A DNA stretch of 64,000 nt from positions 744,001 through 808,000 of the forward strand of contig CP107851.1 in NCBI GenBank assembly GCA_036013505.1, in the 5' to 3' direction. A program made the translations under genes and the position numbers. Positions 8,773-16,714 of this stretch are shown in pieces; position 1 is the stretch's first letter; each line of letters begins with the position of its first letter. This stretch comes from Streptomyces sp. NBC_00510 (lineage in GTDB: Bacteria; Actinomycetota; Actinomycetes; Streptomycetales; Streptomycetaceae). The notes under the pieces were generated by a model. It was given only the letters and a program-made list of their open reading frames with translations, searched no databases and was not told where the DNA came from.

Positions 8773-9252
8773 ATGTCCGTACGTCCGTCGCGCAGGTCGC
8801 TGACCAGCGCCGCAGGCGCCTTCGCCTTAGCCCTGGGCTCGACGCTCGCGGGCGCCGCCGTCGCGCCGACCACCGCCGCCGCCGACACGGGAGACCGCAC
8901 GTCGACCGTGGCCTGCGCGTCCCTGTGGGTCAACGACTCCGGTGGCACGACCCACGCCAGGCTGCGGAACTGCTCCGTCACCTGGGGCAAGAACATCTTC
9001 GACGGCTCCTACTGGCAGACGGTGAAGTTCGAGCTGTACGACGCCCTCACCGACGGCGTCTGCGCCAAGTCGAACGTGATCCTGTCGCCCACCGGGGCCA
9101 GCTCGCAGGCGAGCGAGTGCAACGGCGTCTACACCCCGAAGTCGGCGACCTTCAGCGGCCGGGCCACCAACATCTTCATCAGGATCGCCTACGGCTCCAA
9201 CTCGACCTACGGCAAGATCAGCACGAACGTCGCACCGCCGTCCGGCTTCTGA
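8773..9252 (+). CDS. Small secreted protein with an in-frame TTA codon
   Basis: A 159-residue protein with a clear Sec signal: basic RPSRRS, a hydrophobic stretch (about residues 14-30) and an Ala-rich cleavage region TTAAADTG. The mature part of about 120 residues is rich in Ser, Thr, Asn and aromatic residues. It contains four cysteines, likely two disulfides. I do not recognise the family. A ribosome-binding site GAGGGGG stands about 5 bases before ATG. Codon 19 (8827-8829, inside the signal peptide) is TTA, the only TTA I noticed in a gene of this window; in Streptomyces such codons make translation depend on the bldA tRNA. The gene has its own long dyad-rich leader and precedes another small secreted protein. 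Confidence 0.75.
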   Translation: MSVRPSRRSLTSAAGAFALALGSTLAGAAVAPTTAAADTGDRTSTVACASLWVNDSGGTTHARLRNCSVTWGKNIFDGSYWQTVKFELYDALTDGVCAKSNVILSPTGASSQASECNGVYTPKSATFSGRATNIFIRIAYGSNSTYGKISTNVAPPSGF

Positions 9253-9316
9253 CAGCCGCCGCCGGCGGGTTCGCCTCCACCGGAACCACGCCGGCGCCAA
9301 CGGGAGGGGATCAAGC

Positions 9317-9685
9317 ATGCGATCGACACGCAAGGCGAAATGGGCGGCACTGGCGGCGGGAGTGCTCGCCGTGCCGGCGGCCCTGGTCGTGAGCACCGCG
9401 GGGCCGGCGACGGCCAACGCGTCCTGCGGCCAGGGCGCCTGGGGCACGGACGGCACGGACGTGCGCATGCCGCCGGGCGTCAGCGCCAACATGCGCAGCG
9501 GCTCCAGCACGGCGTGCGGGGTCGTCGGCTGGGCCGACAACCAGGACGTCCTGATCTACTACTGCTGGACGTCCGGCCAGAACGGCACGTGGACCTACCT
9601 CTACAACCAGCACGACGACCGCACCGGATGGGTGAAGGACTCACTGCTGCCCTACAACGGGTCCAACCAGTACTGCGGCTTCTGA
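9317..9685 (+). CDS. Small secreted SH3-like protein
   Basis: A 122-residue protein with a signal peptide (MRSTRKAKWAAL basic start, hydrophobic core, cleavage near PATANA). The short mature domain with conserved Trp and paired cysteines (GTDVRMPPGVSANMRSGSS, then TWTYLYNQHDDRTGWVKDSLL) looks like a bacterial SH3 module of the kind found in actinomycete secreted proteins. It likely binds cell wall or a surface ligand; no catalytic residues are evident. GGGAGGGGATC lies before the ATG. It follows the previous secreted-protein gene by 64 bases in the same direction and ends at a strong terminator. Confidence 0.75.
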   Translation: MRSTRKAKWAALAAGVLAVPAALVVSTAGPATANASCGQGAWGTDGTDVRMPPGVSANMRSGSSTACGVVGWADNQDVLIYYCWTSGQNGTWTYLYNQHDDRTGWVKDSLLPYNGSNQYCGF

Positions 9686-9702
9686 CAGTCGCCCGGCACC
9701 CG

Positions 9703-9745
9703 GCGGCGCCGGCCCGCACCGCGCATTGGTGCGGGCCGGCGCCGC
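9703..9745. terminator. Strong bidirectional terminator hairpin
   Basis: Two perfect 18-base arms (9703-9720, 9728-9745) with a 7-base loop, between the convergent SH3-like gene and the XRE regulator gene. Confidence 0.85.
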
Positions 9746-9756
9746 ACCGCGGATCG

Positions 9757-10656
9757 CTAACCCTTGCGCCGCTCGTCGGTGTGGTCCGCCTCCCGCTCCG
9801 CTCCGGTGGCGGACCAGTTGGCGAGGATCGTCAAGGCGTCCTCGGCGGCGGACCCGGGGGGCGCGCTGTAGACGACCACGCTCAGGCCGCTTTCGTCGGG
9901 CAGGCTCATGGTCTCCTGATCGAGTTCCAGGTCGCCCACGAGCGGATGGTTGAGGCGCTTGGTGCTGTCGCGGAAGACATGCACGTCGTGGGACCCCCAC
10001 AGCATGCGGAAGGCGTCGCTGCGCGTGGACAGTTCACCGACCAGGTTCGTCAGTTCCCGGTCGTAGGGGTGCTTTCCCGCCTCGACACGCAGCGCGCCGA
10101 CTGCGAACCGGGCCATGCGTTCCCAGTCTCCGTAGAACCGCCTGGCCGCGGGATGGAAGAACGCGAACCGGGCGACGTTCGCTCCGCAGGTCGGGTCGGC
10201 GTACATCTCCGCGTACAGGGCCTGGCCCAAGGGGTTGGCGGCCAGCGTGTCGAGGCGGTTGTTCATCACGTACGCCGGCATCCGCGGCATCCCCTCGACG
10301 ATCCGCGCGACGCTCGGCCGCACCGCCGGCCGGCTCTGCTGCGGTACCCGCGCCCGTACCCGCGCCGCGGGCGCCGGTCCCGCGGCACGGGCGAGGTCGT
10401 ACAGGTACATGCGCTCGGTGGCGTCGAGCCGCAACGCCTGGGCGAGGGCGTCCAGCACGCTGTCGGAGACACCTTTGAAGTTGCCGCGTTCCAGGCGCGT
10501 GTAGTACTCGACGCTCACCCCGGCGAGCGCGGCCACCTCGCCCCTGCGCAGTCCGGGCACCCTCCGCTGACCGTACGTCGGCAGACCGGCCTGCTCGGGG
10601 GTGATCTTGTCGCGTCTGGAGCGGAGGAAGGCGCTGACGGCGTCCCGGTTGTCCAT
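9757..10656 (-). CDS. XRE-family regulator with MmyB-like ligand-binding domain
   Basis: A 299-residue regulator. An N-terminal Cro/CI helix-turn-helix (about residues 8-75, ending EYYTRLERGNFKGVS) is joined to the MmyB-type C-terminal domain (about residues 100-270) with the usual VMNNRLDTLAANPLGQALY and RFAFFHPAARRFYGDWE segments, a fold related to PAS and predicted to bind a small hydrophobic ligand. It is divergent from a SnoaL-like protein gene 160 bases away, a common arrangement in Streptomyces where the regulator controls the adjacent enzyme. No dyad stood out in the short spacer. Confidence 0.92.
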   Translation of the reverse strand: MDNRDAVSAFLRSRRDKITPEQAGLPTYGQRRVPGLRRGEVAALAGVSVEYYTRLERGNFKGVSDSVLDALAQALRLDATERMYLYDLARAAGPAPAARVRARVPQQSRPAVRPSVARIVEGMPRMPAYVMNNRLDTLAANPLGQALYAEMYADPTCGANVARFAFFHPAARRFYGDWERMARFAVGALRVEAGKHPYDRELTNLVGELSTRSDAFRMLWGSHDVHVFRDSTKRLNHPLVGDLELDQETMSLPDESGLSVVVYSAPPGSAAEDALTILANWSATGAEREADHTDERRKG

Positions 10657-10815
10657 GAGGACAGCCTAGGCAGGCCACGCGAAGCGTGGGGGACCCTGGC
10701 AGTACCCCTCACGGCAAGGACTCCCCCGCCCCCGCCGGCCGGCGTTGCATGGTGTGTGCCCCGAGCCCCCGGGGCCCCGCCCCCAGGGGTGGACAGGACC
10801 GGAAGGACACACATC

Positions 10816-11250
10816 ATGAGCAACCCGACCGAGACGGTGACGCAGAGCCCCGCAGGAGTCGTACGGGGGCTGTACGCCGCGCTGAGCAGGGGCGATGTGC
10901 CGGGCGTCCTGGAAAGGCTCGCCCCTGAGGTGATCGTCGACGAGCCGGACCAGCTCCCGTACGGCGGTGTGCACCAGGGCCGCGAGGTGTTCGTGCAGTC
11001 GGTCCTCGGCGCGATGATGGGCTACGCCGCCGTCGCCATCACCGCGGCCGAGGTGTACGAGGGGCCGGCCGGCGTCGTCGGCACGCTCACCGGAACGCTC
11101 ACGGCGCACACCACCGGTGAGGAGTTCCCGTTGACCATGGTGGAGATCCACCAGGTCGAGGACGGTACGGTGCGCAAGATCGACGTCTACACCAAGAACC
11201 CCCAGGAACTCGCCGCGTTCTACGCGCGGGCCGAGGCGGGCATCCGCTGA
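10816..11250 (+). CDS. SnoaL-like / NTF2-fold protein
   Basis: A 144-residue protein of the SnoaL-like family (NTF2 fold). The N-terminal helix pair VVRGLYAALSRGDVPGVLERLAPEV and the later beta strands (FPLTMVEIHQVEDGTVRKIDVY) are typical. Members are ketosteroid-isomerase-like enzymes or ligand-binding proteins; the substrate cannot be inferred. ATG 10816 has GGAAGGA about 7 bases upstream. It is divergent from the XRE/MmyB regulator. Its last 31 bases overlap the end of the convergent receiver-protein frame. Confidence 0.82.
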   Translation: MSNPTETVTQSPAGVVRGLYAALSRGDVPGVLERLAPEVIVDEPDQLPYGGVHQGREVFVQSVLGAMMGYAAVAITAAEVYEGPAGVVGTLTGTLTAHTTGEEFPLTMVEIHQVEDGTVRKIDVYTKNPQELAAFYARAEAGIR

Positions 11251-11630
11251 CGACCGTCCGGGGCGGTCGGCAAGACGTCCGTCCGGTCGTTAACCAGGGA
11301 GGGCGCCAGGCGCGACGCACTGGCGGGGAATCCCAGCGCCTTGGCGTCCCGCAGCCGGGGTCCGTAGGCGGCGGCGTCCCGGCTCGACACGAGCACGACC
11401 AGTGGAGGGTCGGCGAGCTCCGCCAGCCGCGCGGCGACGGTGATCCCGTCCTCGCCGGGCAGCCGTATGTCGAGCAGCACCAGGTACGGCTTCAGCAGTT
11501 GCGTACGTGCGACGGCCTCGGTCGCGTCGGCGGCCTCACCGACGACCTCGAAGTCCTCGGCCTCCAGGAGACCGCGCACGGCGGCGCGGAAACCCGCGTG
11601 ATCGTCGACGACCAGCACGGTGGGGAACAT
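11220..11630 (-). CDS. Receiver-domain protein, probably truncated response regulator
   Basis: A 136-residue frame whose first about 105 residues are a good CheY-like receiver: acidic pair DD at 9-10, phospho-acceptor Asp54 in LLDIRLPGEDG, and VLVSSRD for the conserved Ser/Thr. The expected Lys after the fifth strand is missing, because the sequence reads ALGFPASASRLAPS where relatives have GFLPK. There is no LuxR-type DNA-binding domain. The tail looks like random read-through, and its last 31 bases lie on the end of the convergent SnoaL-like gene. I infer that a NarL-type regulator lost its output domain. It could be a remnant or a stand-alone receiver. No sensor kinase is nearby. Confidence 0.65.
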   Translation of the reverse strand: MFPTVLVVDDHAGFRAAVRGLLEAEDFEVVGEAADATEAVARTQLLKPYLVLLDIRLPGEDGITVAARLAELADPPLVVLVSSRDAAAYGPRLRDAKALGFPASASRLAPSLVNDRTDVLPTAPDGRQRMPASARA

Positions 11631-11683
11631 CGCCCGATGGTCGCACGCGGCTGTGGCATCCGCATGGGTGCCAGCACCAATTC

Positions 11684-12121
11684 TCAGGGGTGTACGCGGT
11701 ACTCGGTGATCAGGTAGTCGGCCTCGTCGTCCACGGAGTTCGTCTCCCAGTCGAGGTGGATCTCGGTGGGGTGTCCGTCGGGCGCGAACACCGCGTCCGC
11801 GACATCGGCCTTGTCCGCCCGGGCCTGCCGGAGTTCGGTGAGGAGGTCTCGCAGGGTCCGCACGTTCTGCGGCTCACCGGCGACGGTCCGCCGGGCCGGC
11901 TCGTCGAGACCGACCGCCTCGGCCACCTTCCCGTCCGCCACGGTGATCCGGTACTTGCCCAGGCCACCGCGCTCGCCGCCTTCGGAGAGCAGAGTGAAGG
12001 AGTACCGCGCCGGCTCGGCCCATCGGGGCACCGGGGCCGCTTCGGTTTCGGAGCCGCAGGCGGTCGCGGGGAGCGCGAGCGCTGATACCGCGATGAGCAG
12101 GAGTGCGTGAGGTCTTGGCAT
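11684..12121 (-). CDS. Lipoprotein of DUF6174 type
   Basis: A 145-residue exported lipoprotein. The signal sequence ends at a lipobox-like ALPATAC (Cys22), and the mature part has the RWAEPARYSFTLLSEGG, ITVADGKV and HPTEIHLDWETNSVDDEADYLITEY segments typical of the DUF6174 family, whose function is unknown. Start ATG 12121 is used because it places the signal peptide at the N-terminus; the frame is open farther upstream without a signal-like sequence. It lies between a receiver protein and a TPR protein transcribed in the same direction, but no functional link is evident. Confidence 0.78.
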   Translation of the reverse strand: MPRPHALLLIAVSALALPATACGSETEAAPVPRWAEPARYSFTLLSEGGERGGLGKYRITVADGKVAEAVGLDEPARRTVAGEPQNVRTLRDLLTELRQARADKADVADAVFAPDGHPTEIHLDWETNSVDDEADYLITEYRVHP

Positions 12122-12222
12122 CGGCGTGCCCTTCCGTGGTCGGCTGTCGCTCCGACGCGACGGGCGGCGATCCGGTTCCGCGCCGAGGTGCGGCGCGGTA
12201 CGGGTGTCGGCGCTGTGCCGGC

Positions 12223-12747
12223 TCAGTCCTCCATCAGAGCCTTTCCGTAGTTGGCCATGGAGCGGTTGTACCGCGGCAGATGCTCGGCCAGGGCGATCAG
12301 GACGAGGGACAGCCCTTCGCGCTCGCGGCCGAGGGAGGCGAGGCACAACGCGGTGACGGCATCGAGAGCGTCGTCGAGGTGGTCCGAGCCGCGGGCGCGC
12401 TCGGCCTGCAGCATCGCCAGGCCCGCGGCCGCGTCGCCCGTGTTGCGGAGGGAGCTGGACATCTGGATCACGGCGCGGCGGCGGTTCTCGCCGGTCAGAC
12501 CGCCGCGTTCGAGCGCCTCGCGGTAGAGCGGGACGGCCGCACCGGAGTGGCCCCAGGAGTCGCGGGCGCAGGCCCTGTGGAACAGGCCGTCGGCATCTCC
12601 TTCGGGCAGTTCGGCCGCGAGAGCGTCGATCTGCGCGAGGAACGCGGCCTCCTCGTGGTCGTCGATGACGGCGAACAGCGCGGCCGCGCGGCGGTTGACC
12701 TCGGCGTGCCGGCCGCCCGGCTCGGCTTGGTCGGTGACGTCGTGCAT
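12223..12747 (-). CDS. Tetratricopeptide-repeat protein
   Basis: A 174-residue cytosolic helical protein with TPR-like repeats, best seen in GLFHRACARDSWGHSGAAVPLYREALE and in the segments from residue 100 to 160. It matches the TPR_5 type found in actinomycetes, often as a scaffold. No catalytic motif is visible. It is divergent from the ArsR-like regulator gene. Confidence 0.75.
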   Translation of the reverse strand: MHDVTDQAEPGGRHAEVNRRAAALFAVIDDHEEAAFLAQIDALAAELPEGDADGLFHRACARDSWGHSGAAVPLYREALERGGLTGENRRRAVIQMSSSLRNTGDAAAGLAMLQAERARGSDHLDDALDAVTALCLASLGREREGLSLVLIALAEHLPRYNRSMANYGKALMED

Positions 12748-12899
12748 GCCGTACTCCTCTGATTCCTCAGGTGGGTTCGACCGGACCCGGCCGAGGTGAT
12801 CAATCCTGGCCAGGCGGTTAGGATCACCACCAGTGATTCGGTACCGGCCGAATCACCGTCCCCGGCGTACGACGCTCGGGACACGGAACCCACGGGGGG

Positions 12900-13901
12900 G
12901 TGGGCGTGGCCATCAGTCTCGGCTTCGGGCCGTCCGACCTGGCCCGCTGCCGGTTCGCCTACTCACCGGTCTTCGAGACCCTCGCCGCAGTGCGTGTCGC
13001 GACCGGACCGCAGGGCCCCGGGCCCGGGCCGCATCACCGTCGGTGGCTGAAGGAGGCCCTGCCCCGTCTGCACGCCGTCGACCTGCGGCCGCTCACTCTG
13101 CTGCAGCCACGTCGCGGCTACACCCCGGACTTCCTCTCCCTGCCCCCGCTCGCCTCCTCCCCGGACTTCGACGGCGAGCTCACCCGGATGGCAGCCACGC
13201 CCGCTTCCGTCGTGCGCCGCGAGATCGAGATGTCACTGCTCGACACCCCGGGTGCCCGGGCCGGCGAACTCGGACGGCTGCTGCTCGGCGACCCGGCCGA
13301 CGTGCTCGGCCTCCTGACACAGCTGGTGCGCGCGGCATGGCAGGCGCTCGTCGAGCCGGTGTGGCCGCAGGTGCGGGCTGCGCTGGAGGCCGACATCGCC
13401 TACCGCTCGCGGCGACTGGCCGAAGGCGGTCTGGACGGCCTGTTCGCCGATCTCGACCGGACATTGCACTGGACCGGCGACACCCTCGTACGCGACCCCG
13501 GCGGCAACGAACACGTCGCGCTCGGCGGGCGTGGCGTGCTGCTCATGCCCAGCGTGTTCAAGTGGGACGAGGCGATCGTGATCACGCAGCCGCCCTGGCA
13601 GCCGACGGTCGCCTACCGAGCCCGGGGCCTGGGCAACCTCTGGCAGCCGACGCGTGAACTCCCCCCGAGCACCGCTCTGGCACGACTCATCGGGGGCACC
13701 CGCGCCACCTTGCTGACCGCACTCGACGAGCCGGCGTCGACGACACGGCTGGCGCAACGACACCAACTGGCGCCCGCCACGGTCTCCGAACACCTGAAGG
13801 TGCTGCGGGACAGCGGGCTGGTCGTCGGGGCGCGACACCGTCACGAGATCCGTTACCGGCGTACACGACTGGGGTCGGCGCTCGTCCACGGCGACGAATA
13901 G
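12900..13901 (+). CDS. ArsR-like winged-helix regulator with long N-terminal domain (DUF5937 type)
   Basis: A 333-residue protein. A large N-terminal domain (about residues 1-245) begins ISLGFGPSDLARCRFAYSPVFETL, the usual opening of the DUF5937/ArsR-type regulators in Streptomyces. A C-terminal ArsR winged helix (about 250-325) carries the recognition segment LAQRHQLAPATVSEHLKVLRDSGLV. No metal-binding cysteines are evident, so the signal is probably not a metal. Start codon is GTG 12900 or GTG 12906; a run of seven Gs lies just upstream. The IS element inserted 39 bases past its stop, leaving it intact. Confidence 0.82.
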   Translation: MGVAISLGFGPSDLARCRFAYSPVFETLAAVRVATGPQGPGPGPHHRRWLKEALPRLHAVDLRPLTLLQPRRGYTPDFLSLPPLASSPDFDGELTRMAATPASVVRREIEMSLLDTPGARAGELGRLLLGDPADVLGLLTQLVRAAWQALVEPVWPQVRAALEADIAYRSRRLAEGGLDGLFADLDRTLHWTGDTLVRDPGGNEHVALGGRGVLLMPSVFKWDEAIVITQPPWQPTVAYRARGLGNLWQPTRELPPSTALARLIGGTRATLLTALDEPASTTRLAQRHQLAPATVSEHLKVLRDSGLVVGARHRHEIRYRRTRLGSALVHGDE

Positions 13902-13940
13902 CCGATCAGCGCCGTTCGTCGTCACGCGCTCAACCCCTAG

Positions 13941-13959
13941 TAGTGCTTGGTCAGGTCGG
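13941..13959 (+). repeat. IS left terminal inverted repeat
   Basis: TAGTGCTTGGTCAGGTCGG, directly after the CTAG duplication at 13937-13940; identical to the reverse complement of 15364-15382. Confidence 0.92.
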
Positions 13960-14005
13960 CTGAGTTGTTGCGTGTCTTGTTGGGCTGGTCTGGCGTTGGG
14001 AAGGT

Positions 14006-15271
14006 GTGACTCCGGACGAAGTTGCTGTGGTGCGTGGTGGGTTGGAGGCGTTTGCGGCGGAGGTGTTCGAGCCGTTCGCGCGCAAGGATCAGCGCCGGTG
14101 GGGGCAGGTGTATCTGCGTGGTCTGATGACTGACGTGCGACGCAAGTCGGTCGAGCCGATGGCCGCCGGGCTGGGAGAGGACGGCAACCGGCAGGCGCTG
14201 GCCCACTTCATCACCACCAGCCCTTGGGATCCGGCTCATATCCGGGCTCGTCTGGCGTGGAAGATGGAATCGGTGATCCGGCCCACTGTGCTGGTCTTTG
14301 ACGACACTGGTTTCCTGAAGGACGGAAACGCCTCGGCGTGTGTGTCGCGGCAGTACACCGGTACCGCCGGGAAGGTCACCAACTGCCAGGTGGGCGTCTC
14401 GCTCCATCTGGCCCGTGACCATGCCTCGGCGGCCGTGAACTGGCGGCTGTTCCTGCCCCCGTCCTGGGATCCGTCCTCGCCGAAGGCGGACCCGGACAAG
14501 GTCGCACGCCGCGCGGCCTGCGGCATCCCCGAGGACGTCGGCCATGTCGAGAAGTGGCAGCTGGCGCTGGACATGGCCGATGAGACCCGCTCGTGGGGGA
14601 TCGATGTGCCGCTGGCGATCGCGGACGCCGGATACGGCGATGCCGCGGCTTTTCGGCTTGGCCTGAACGCGCGGGGCATGCACTACGTGGTGGGAATCTC
14701 CAGCACGCTGTCGGCCCAGCCGGGCGATGCGGCACCGGTCACCGAGGCGTACTGCGGGACCGGTCGGCCACCGGGGCTGAAATACCCCAAGCCTGCCCGT
14801 TCGGTGAAGGAACTGGTCATCGAGGCAGGCCGGACGGCGGCACGGCCGGTGCAGTGGCGTGAGGGATCGCGGCCCGGCACCGGCCGTTCAGGCGTCAAGC
14901 GGATCTACTCAAGGTTCGTTGTCTTGCGGATCCGGCCCGCCGGACGTGAGATCCGGCAGGCCACCGAGGGTGTCGAGCTGCCGGCGTGCTGGCTGCTGGC
15001 CGAGTGGCCCGCGGGTGAAAAGGAACCGGTCCAGTTCTGGCTGTCCGACCTGCCCGAGGACACCGCGTTGACCACCCTGGTCCGTCTCGCCAAGCTCCGC
15101 TGGCGCATCGAGCACGACTACCGGGAGATGAAGCAGGCCCTGGGCCTGGCGCACTTCGAGGGCCGGACCTGGAACGGCTGGCACCACCACGTCACCCTCG
15201 TCTCCGTCGCCCATGCGTTCTGCACCCTGCAGCGACTGGGGCGGGCCCCAAAAGACGCGGCGTCGGCCTAA
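14006..15271 (+). CDS. IS701-family DDE transposase (3' end in another frame)
   Basis: A 421-residue DDE transposase from GTG 14006. It shows IS701-type landmarks: VLVFDDTGFLKDG (first catalytic Asp), PLAIADAGYGDAAAF (second Asp) and LRWRIEHDYREMKQALGLAHFEG (catalytic Glu in the YREMK context). The frame stops at 15271. The -1 frame continues RRGVGLSLYQVVRDLQILLATWTGACP up to a stop at 15370-15372, which reads like the natural C-terminus. The heptamer CCCAAAA at 15247-15253, in the phase C CCA AAA, is a canonical -1 slippery site at just the point where the frames can be joined. A joined product would have about 455 residues. Either programmed frameshifting or a single-base indel explains this. 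Confidence 0.88.
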   Translation: MTPDEVAVVRGGLEAFAAEVFEPFARKDQRRWGQVYLRGLMTDVRRKSVEPMAAGLGEDGNRQALAHFITTSPWDPAHIRARLAWKMESVIRPTVLVFDDTGFLKDGNASACVSRQYTGTAGKVTNCQVGVSLHLARDHASAAVNWRLFLPPSWDPSSPKADPDKVARRAACGIPEDVGHVEKWQLALDMADETRSWGIDVPLAIADAGYGDAAAFRLGLNARGMHYVVGISSTLSAQPGDAAPVTEAYCGTGRPPGLKYPKPARSVKELVIEAGRTAARPVQWREGSRPGTGRSGVKRIYSRFVVLRIRPAGREIRQATEGVELPACWLLAEWPAGEKEPVQFWLSDLPEDTALTTLVRLAKLRWRIEHDYREMKQALGLAHFEGRTWNGWHHHVTLVSVAHAFCTLQRLGRAPKDAASA

Positions 15272-15363
15272 GCCTCTACCAGGTCGTCCGTGACCTGCAG
15301 ATCCTCCTCGCTACCTGGACCGGCGCCTGCCCCACTTGCCACCGCGACATACCCACCTCAATA

Positions 15364-15382
15364 CCGACCTGACCAAGCACTA
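15364..15382 (-). repeat. IS right terminal inverted repeat
   Basis: Reverse complement of the left 19-base repeat; followed by CTAG at 15383-15386. It overlaps the stop of the -1-frame transposase tail. Confidence 0.92.
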
Positions 15383-15399
15383 CTAGCGCCGTCACCGAT

Positions 15400-16338
15400 A
15401 TGCTCGCGGGCGTGACGCATCAGGGATCGCCGGGTACGGGCGAGGGCCCGCCCACAACGGCTCGGCTGCGGGCCGTGCTGGCCCGCGCCGCTCGCGTCGA
15501 GATCGTCGAGGGACCGCCCGACCAGACCGGCTCCGCCGACCTTCCGCGACTCGTGGTGACCGGTGGCGAGATCGCCGACCTCGCCCAGGTGCTGTCCATC
15601 GTCGACGGTGGGACTGGCGACCGGTGTCTGTGCATCGGCTGGCCGACGATCCTGATTCACGACCCAAGCGGCAGACTGATCGCGCGCTGGTCCCTTCACC
15701 ACCAGACCGGTCTCCGAGGGCTCGGTGATTGCGACGCCGACCTGCAGGACGGACCGGCACTCACCGCATGGCTGGCGGAGCGAGGCCTGACCGGATCACA
15801 AAGGGTCCAGGCCGAACTGGCCGTCCAGGAGAACAAGGCCGAGCAGCGCCGGATTCGGTGGATACACGCCGCGCCGGCAGGGCTGTCCCATGCCGCCGCG
15901 GACGTGGCCGAGGCACCGGGTGACGACCTTCTGGCCTGGTCAGGCCGACTGCGGGAGGCCGAGAAACGGCTCGTCACGCATACCCGCCGTCACTATCCCG
16001 ACGCGATCGAACGGATTCGCGTCCTACTGGCCTGGGCGGGGATTCGGTCCAGGGAGTCCTCCGGCGGCTCCATGTGGTACGACATGGCGGTGCTACGCCA
16101 ACTGCTGGCCGAGGATGCCGACATCCTGCTCGCCGCACTCACCGTGCGCCCTCCGGACCCGGCTCAGCTCGACGGTGCCGCCGAACTGTTCGGCTCACTT
16201 GAGTGGACGAACGCACACGGCCGGAAGCTTCCCGAGCCGCTGAAGTCGGTGTTGATCGGACACATCGAAGCCATCGGTACCGACGCGATGAGATTCCGGA
16301 TGGACCACGGCACCTACGGTGCCCAACGGTCCGTTTGA
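15400..16338 (+). CDS. Uncharacterised protein, start next to IS element
   Basis: A soluble 312-residue protein that I do not recognise. The N-terminal half (residues 25-125) looks like a small alpha/beta domain with LPRLVVTGGEIADLAQVLSI and CLCIGWPTILIHD strands; the rest is helical, including a charged stretch around ERGLTGSQRVQAELAVQENKAEQRRIRW. No signal peptide or membrane segment is visible. ATG 15400 lies 14 bases after the IS flank with no ribosome-binding site; a GTG at 15412 is an alternative start. Its promoter and perhaps its 5' end may have been displaced by the insertion, so expression is doubtful. Confidence 0.62.
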   Translation: MLAGVTHQGSPGTGEGPPTTARLRAVLARAARVEIVEGPPDQTGSADLPRLVVTGGEIADLAQVLSIVDGGTGDRCLCIGWPTILIHDPSGRLIARWSLHHQTGLRGLGDCDADLQDGPALTAWLAERGLTGSQRVQAELAVQENKAEQRRIRWIHAAPAGLSHAAADVAEAPGDDLLAWSGRLREAEKRLVTHTRRHYPDAIERIRVLLAWAGIRSRESSGGSMWYDMAVLRQLLAEDADILLAALTVRPPDPAQLDGAAELFGSLEWTNAHGRKLPEPLKSVLIGHIEAIGTDAMRFRMDHGTYGAQRSV

Positions 16339-16714
16339 CGGCTTCCCGCGGTGACTTGCCGCGGCGTGGTCCGGAGTGAGCGGAGGATCAGCAGGCTCCG
16401 CGATGAATTGCGGGGCTTGCCGGACACAGAGGCCGATCGGGCCGGGTGAGAAACGGCTGGAAGCAGCGTGCCGAAATAGAAGCAGCGTGCCATCGCCCCC
16501 TATCTCCGGCCTGCGTGCCGCAATCGGGTACGAAAGAAAAGTGCAGTACTTCGTGAAGGTATCCTGCGCTCTCGCAGGGAACTCCCATATGGCCATTGAC
16601 CTGCACATATGCAGTTCGCGGGCGCCAGGCGGGCGGAGCGTCGGAAGCGGCGTCTTCTCCATGGCGCAGGATTCCAGCGTTGACCGCCATTTGGCCCAGG
16701 CCTAATGTTCCGGC
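16339..16714. other. Intergenic region with repeats upstream of the Lrp gene
   Basis: No convincing gene. It holds a 13-base direct repeat GAAGCAGCGTGCC (16460-16472 and 16479-16491), a small hairpin (16563-16578, 6-base arms) and an interrupted dyad 16579-16617 built from GAACT, CATATG, CATATG and AGTTC. The segment is less GC-rich than its surroundings. The dyad is a candidate Lrp operator. Confidence 0.5.

Larger units (their letters stand above)
13941..15382 (+). mobile_element. Complete IS701-family insertion sequence (1442 bp)
   Basis: The element is bounded by perfect 19-base terminal inverted repeats (13941-13959 and 15364-15382) and flanked by CTAG on both sides (13937-13940 and 15383-15386), which I read as a 4-base target duplication. 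A CTAG-type 4-bp duplication and a single DDE transposase gene are what I recall for the IS701 family. It sits between the ArsR-like gene and an uncharacterised gene whose start is only 14 bases beyond the right flank. Intact ends suggest recent insertion. The transposase is frameshifted near its 3' end. Confidence 0.9.
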
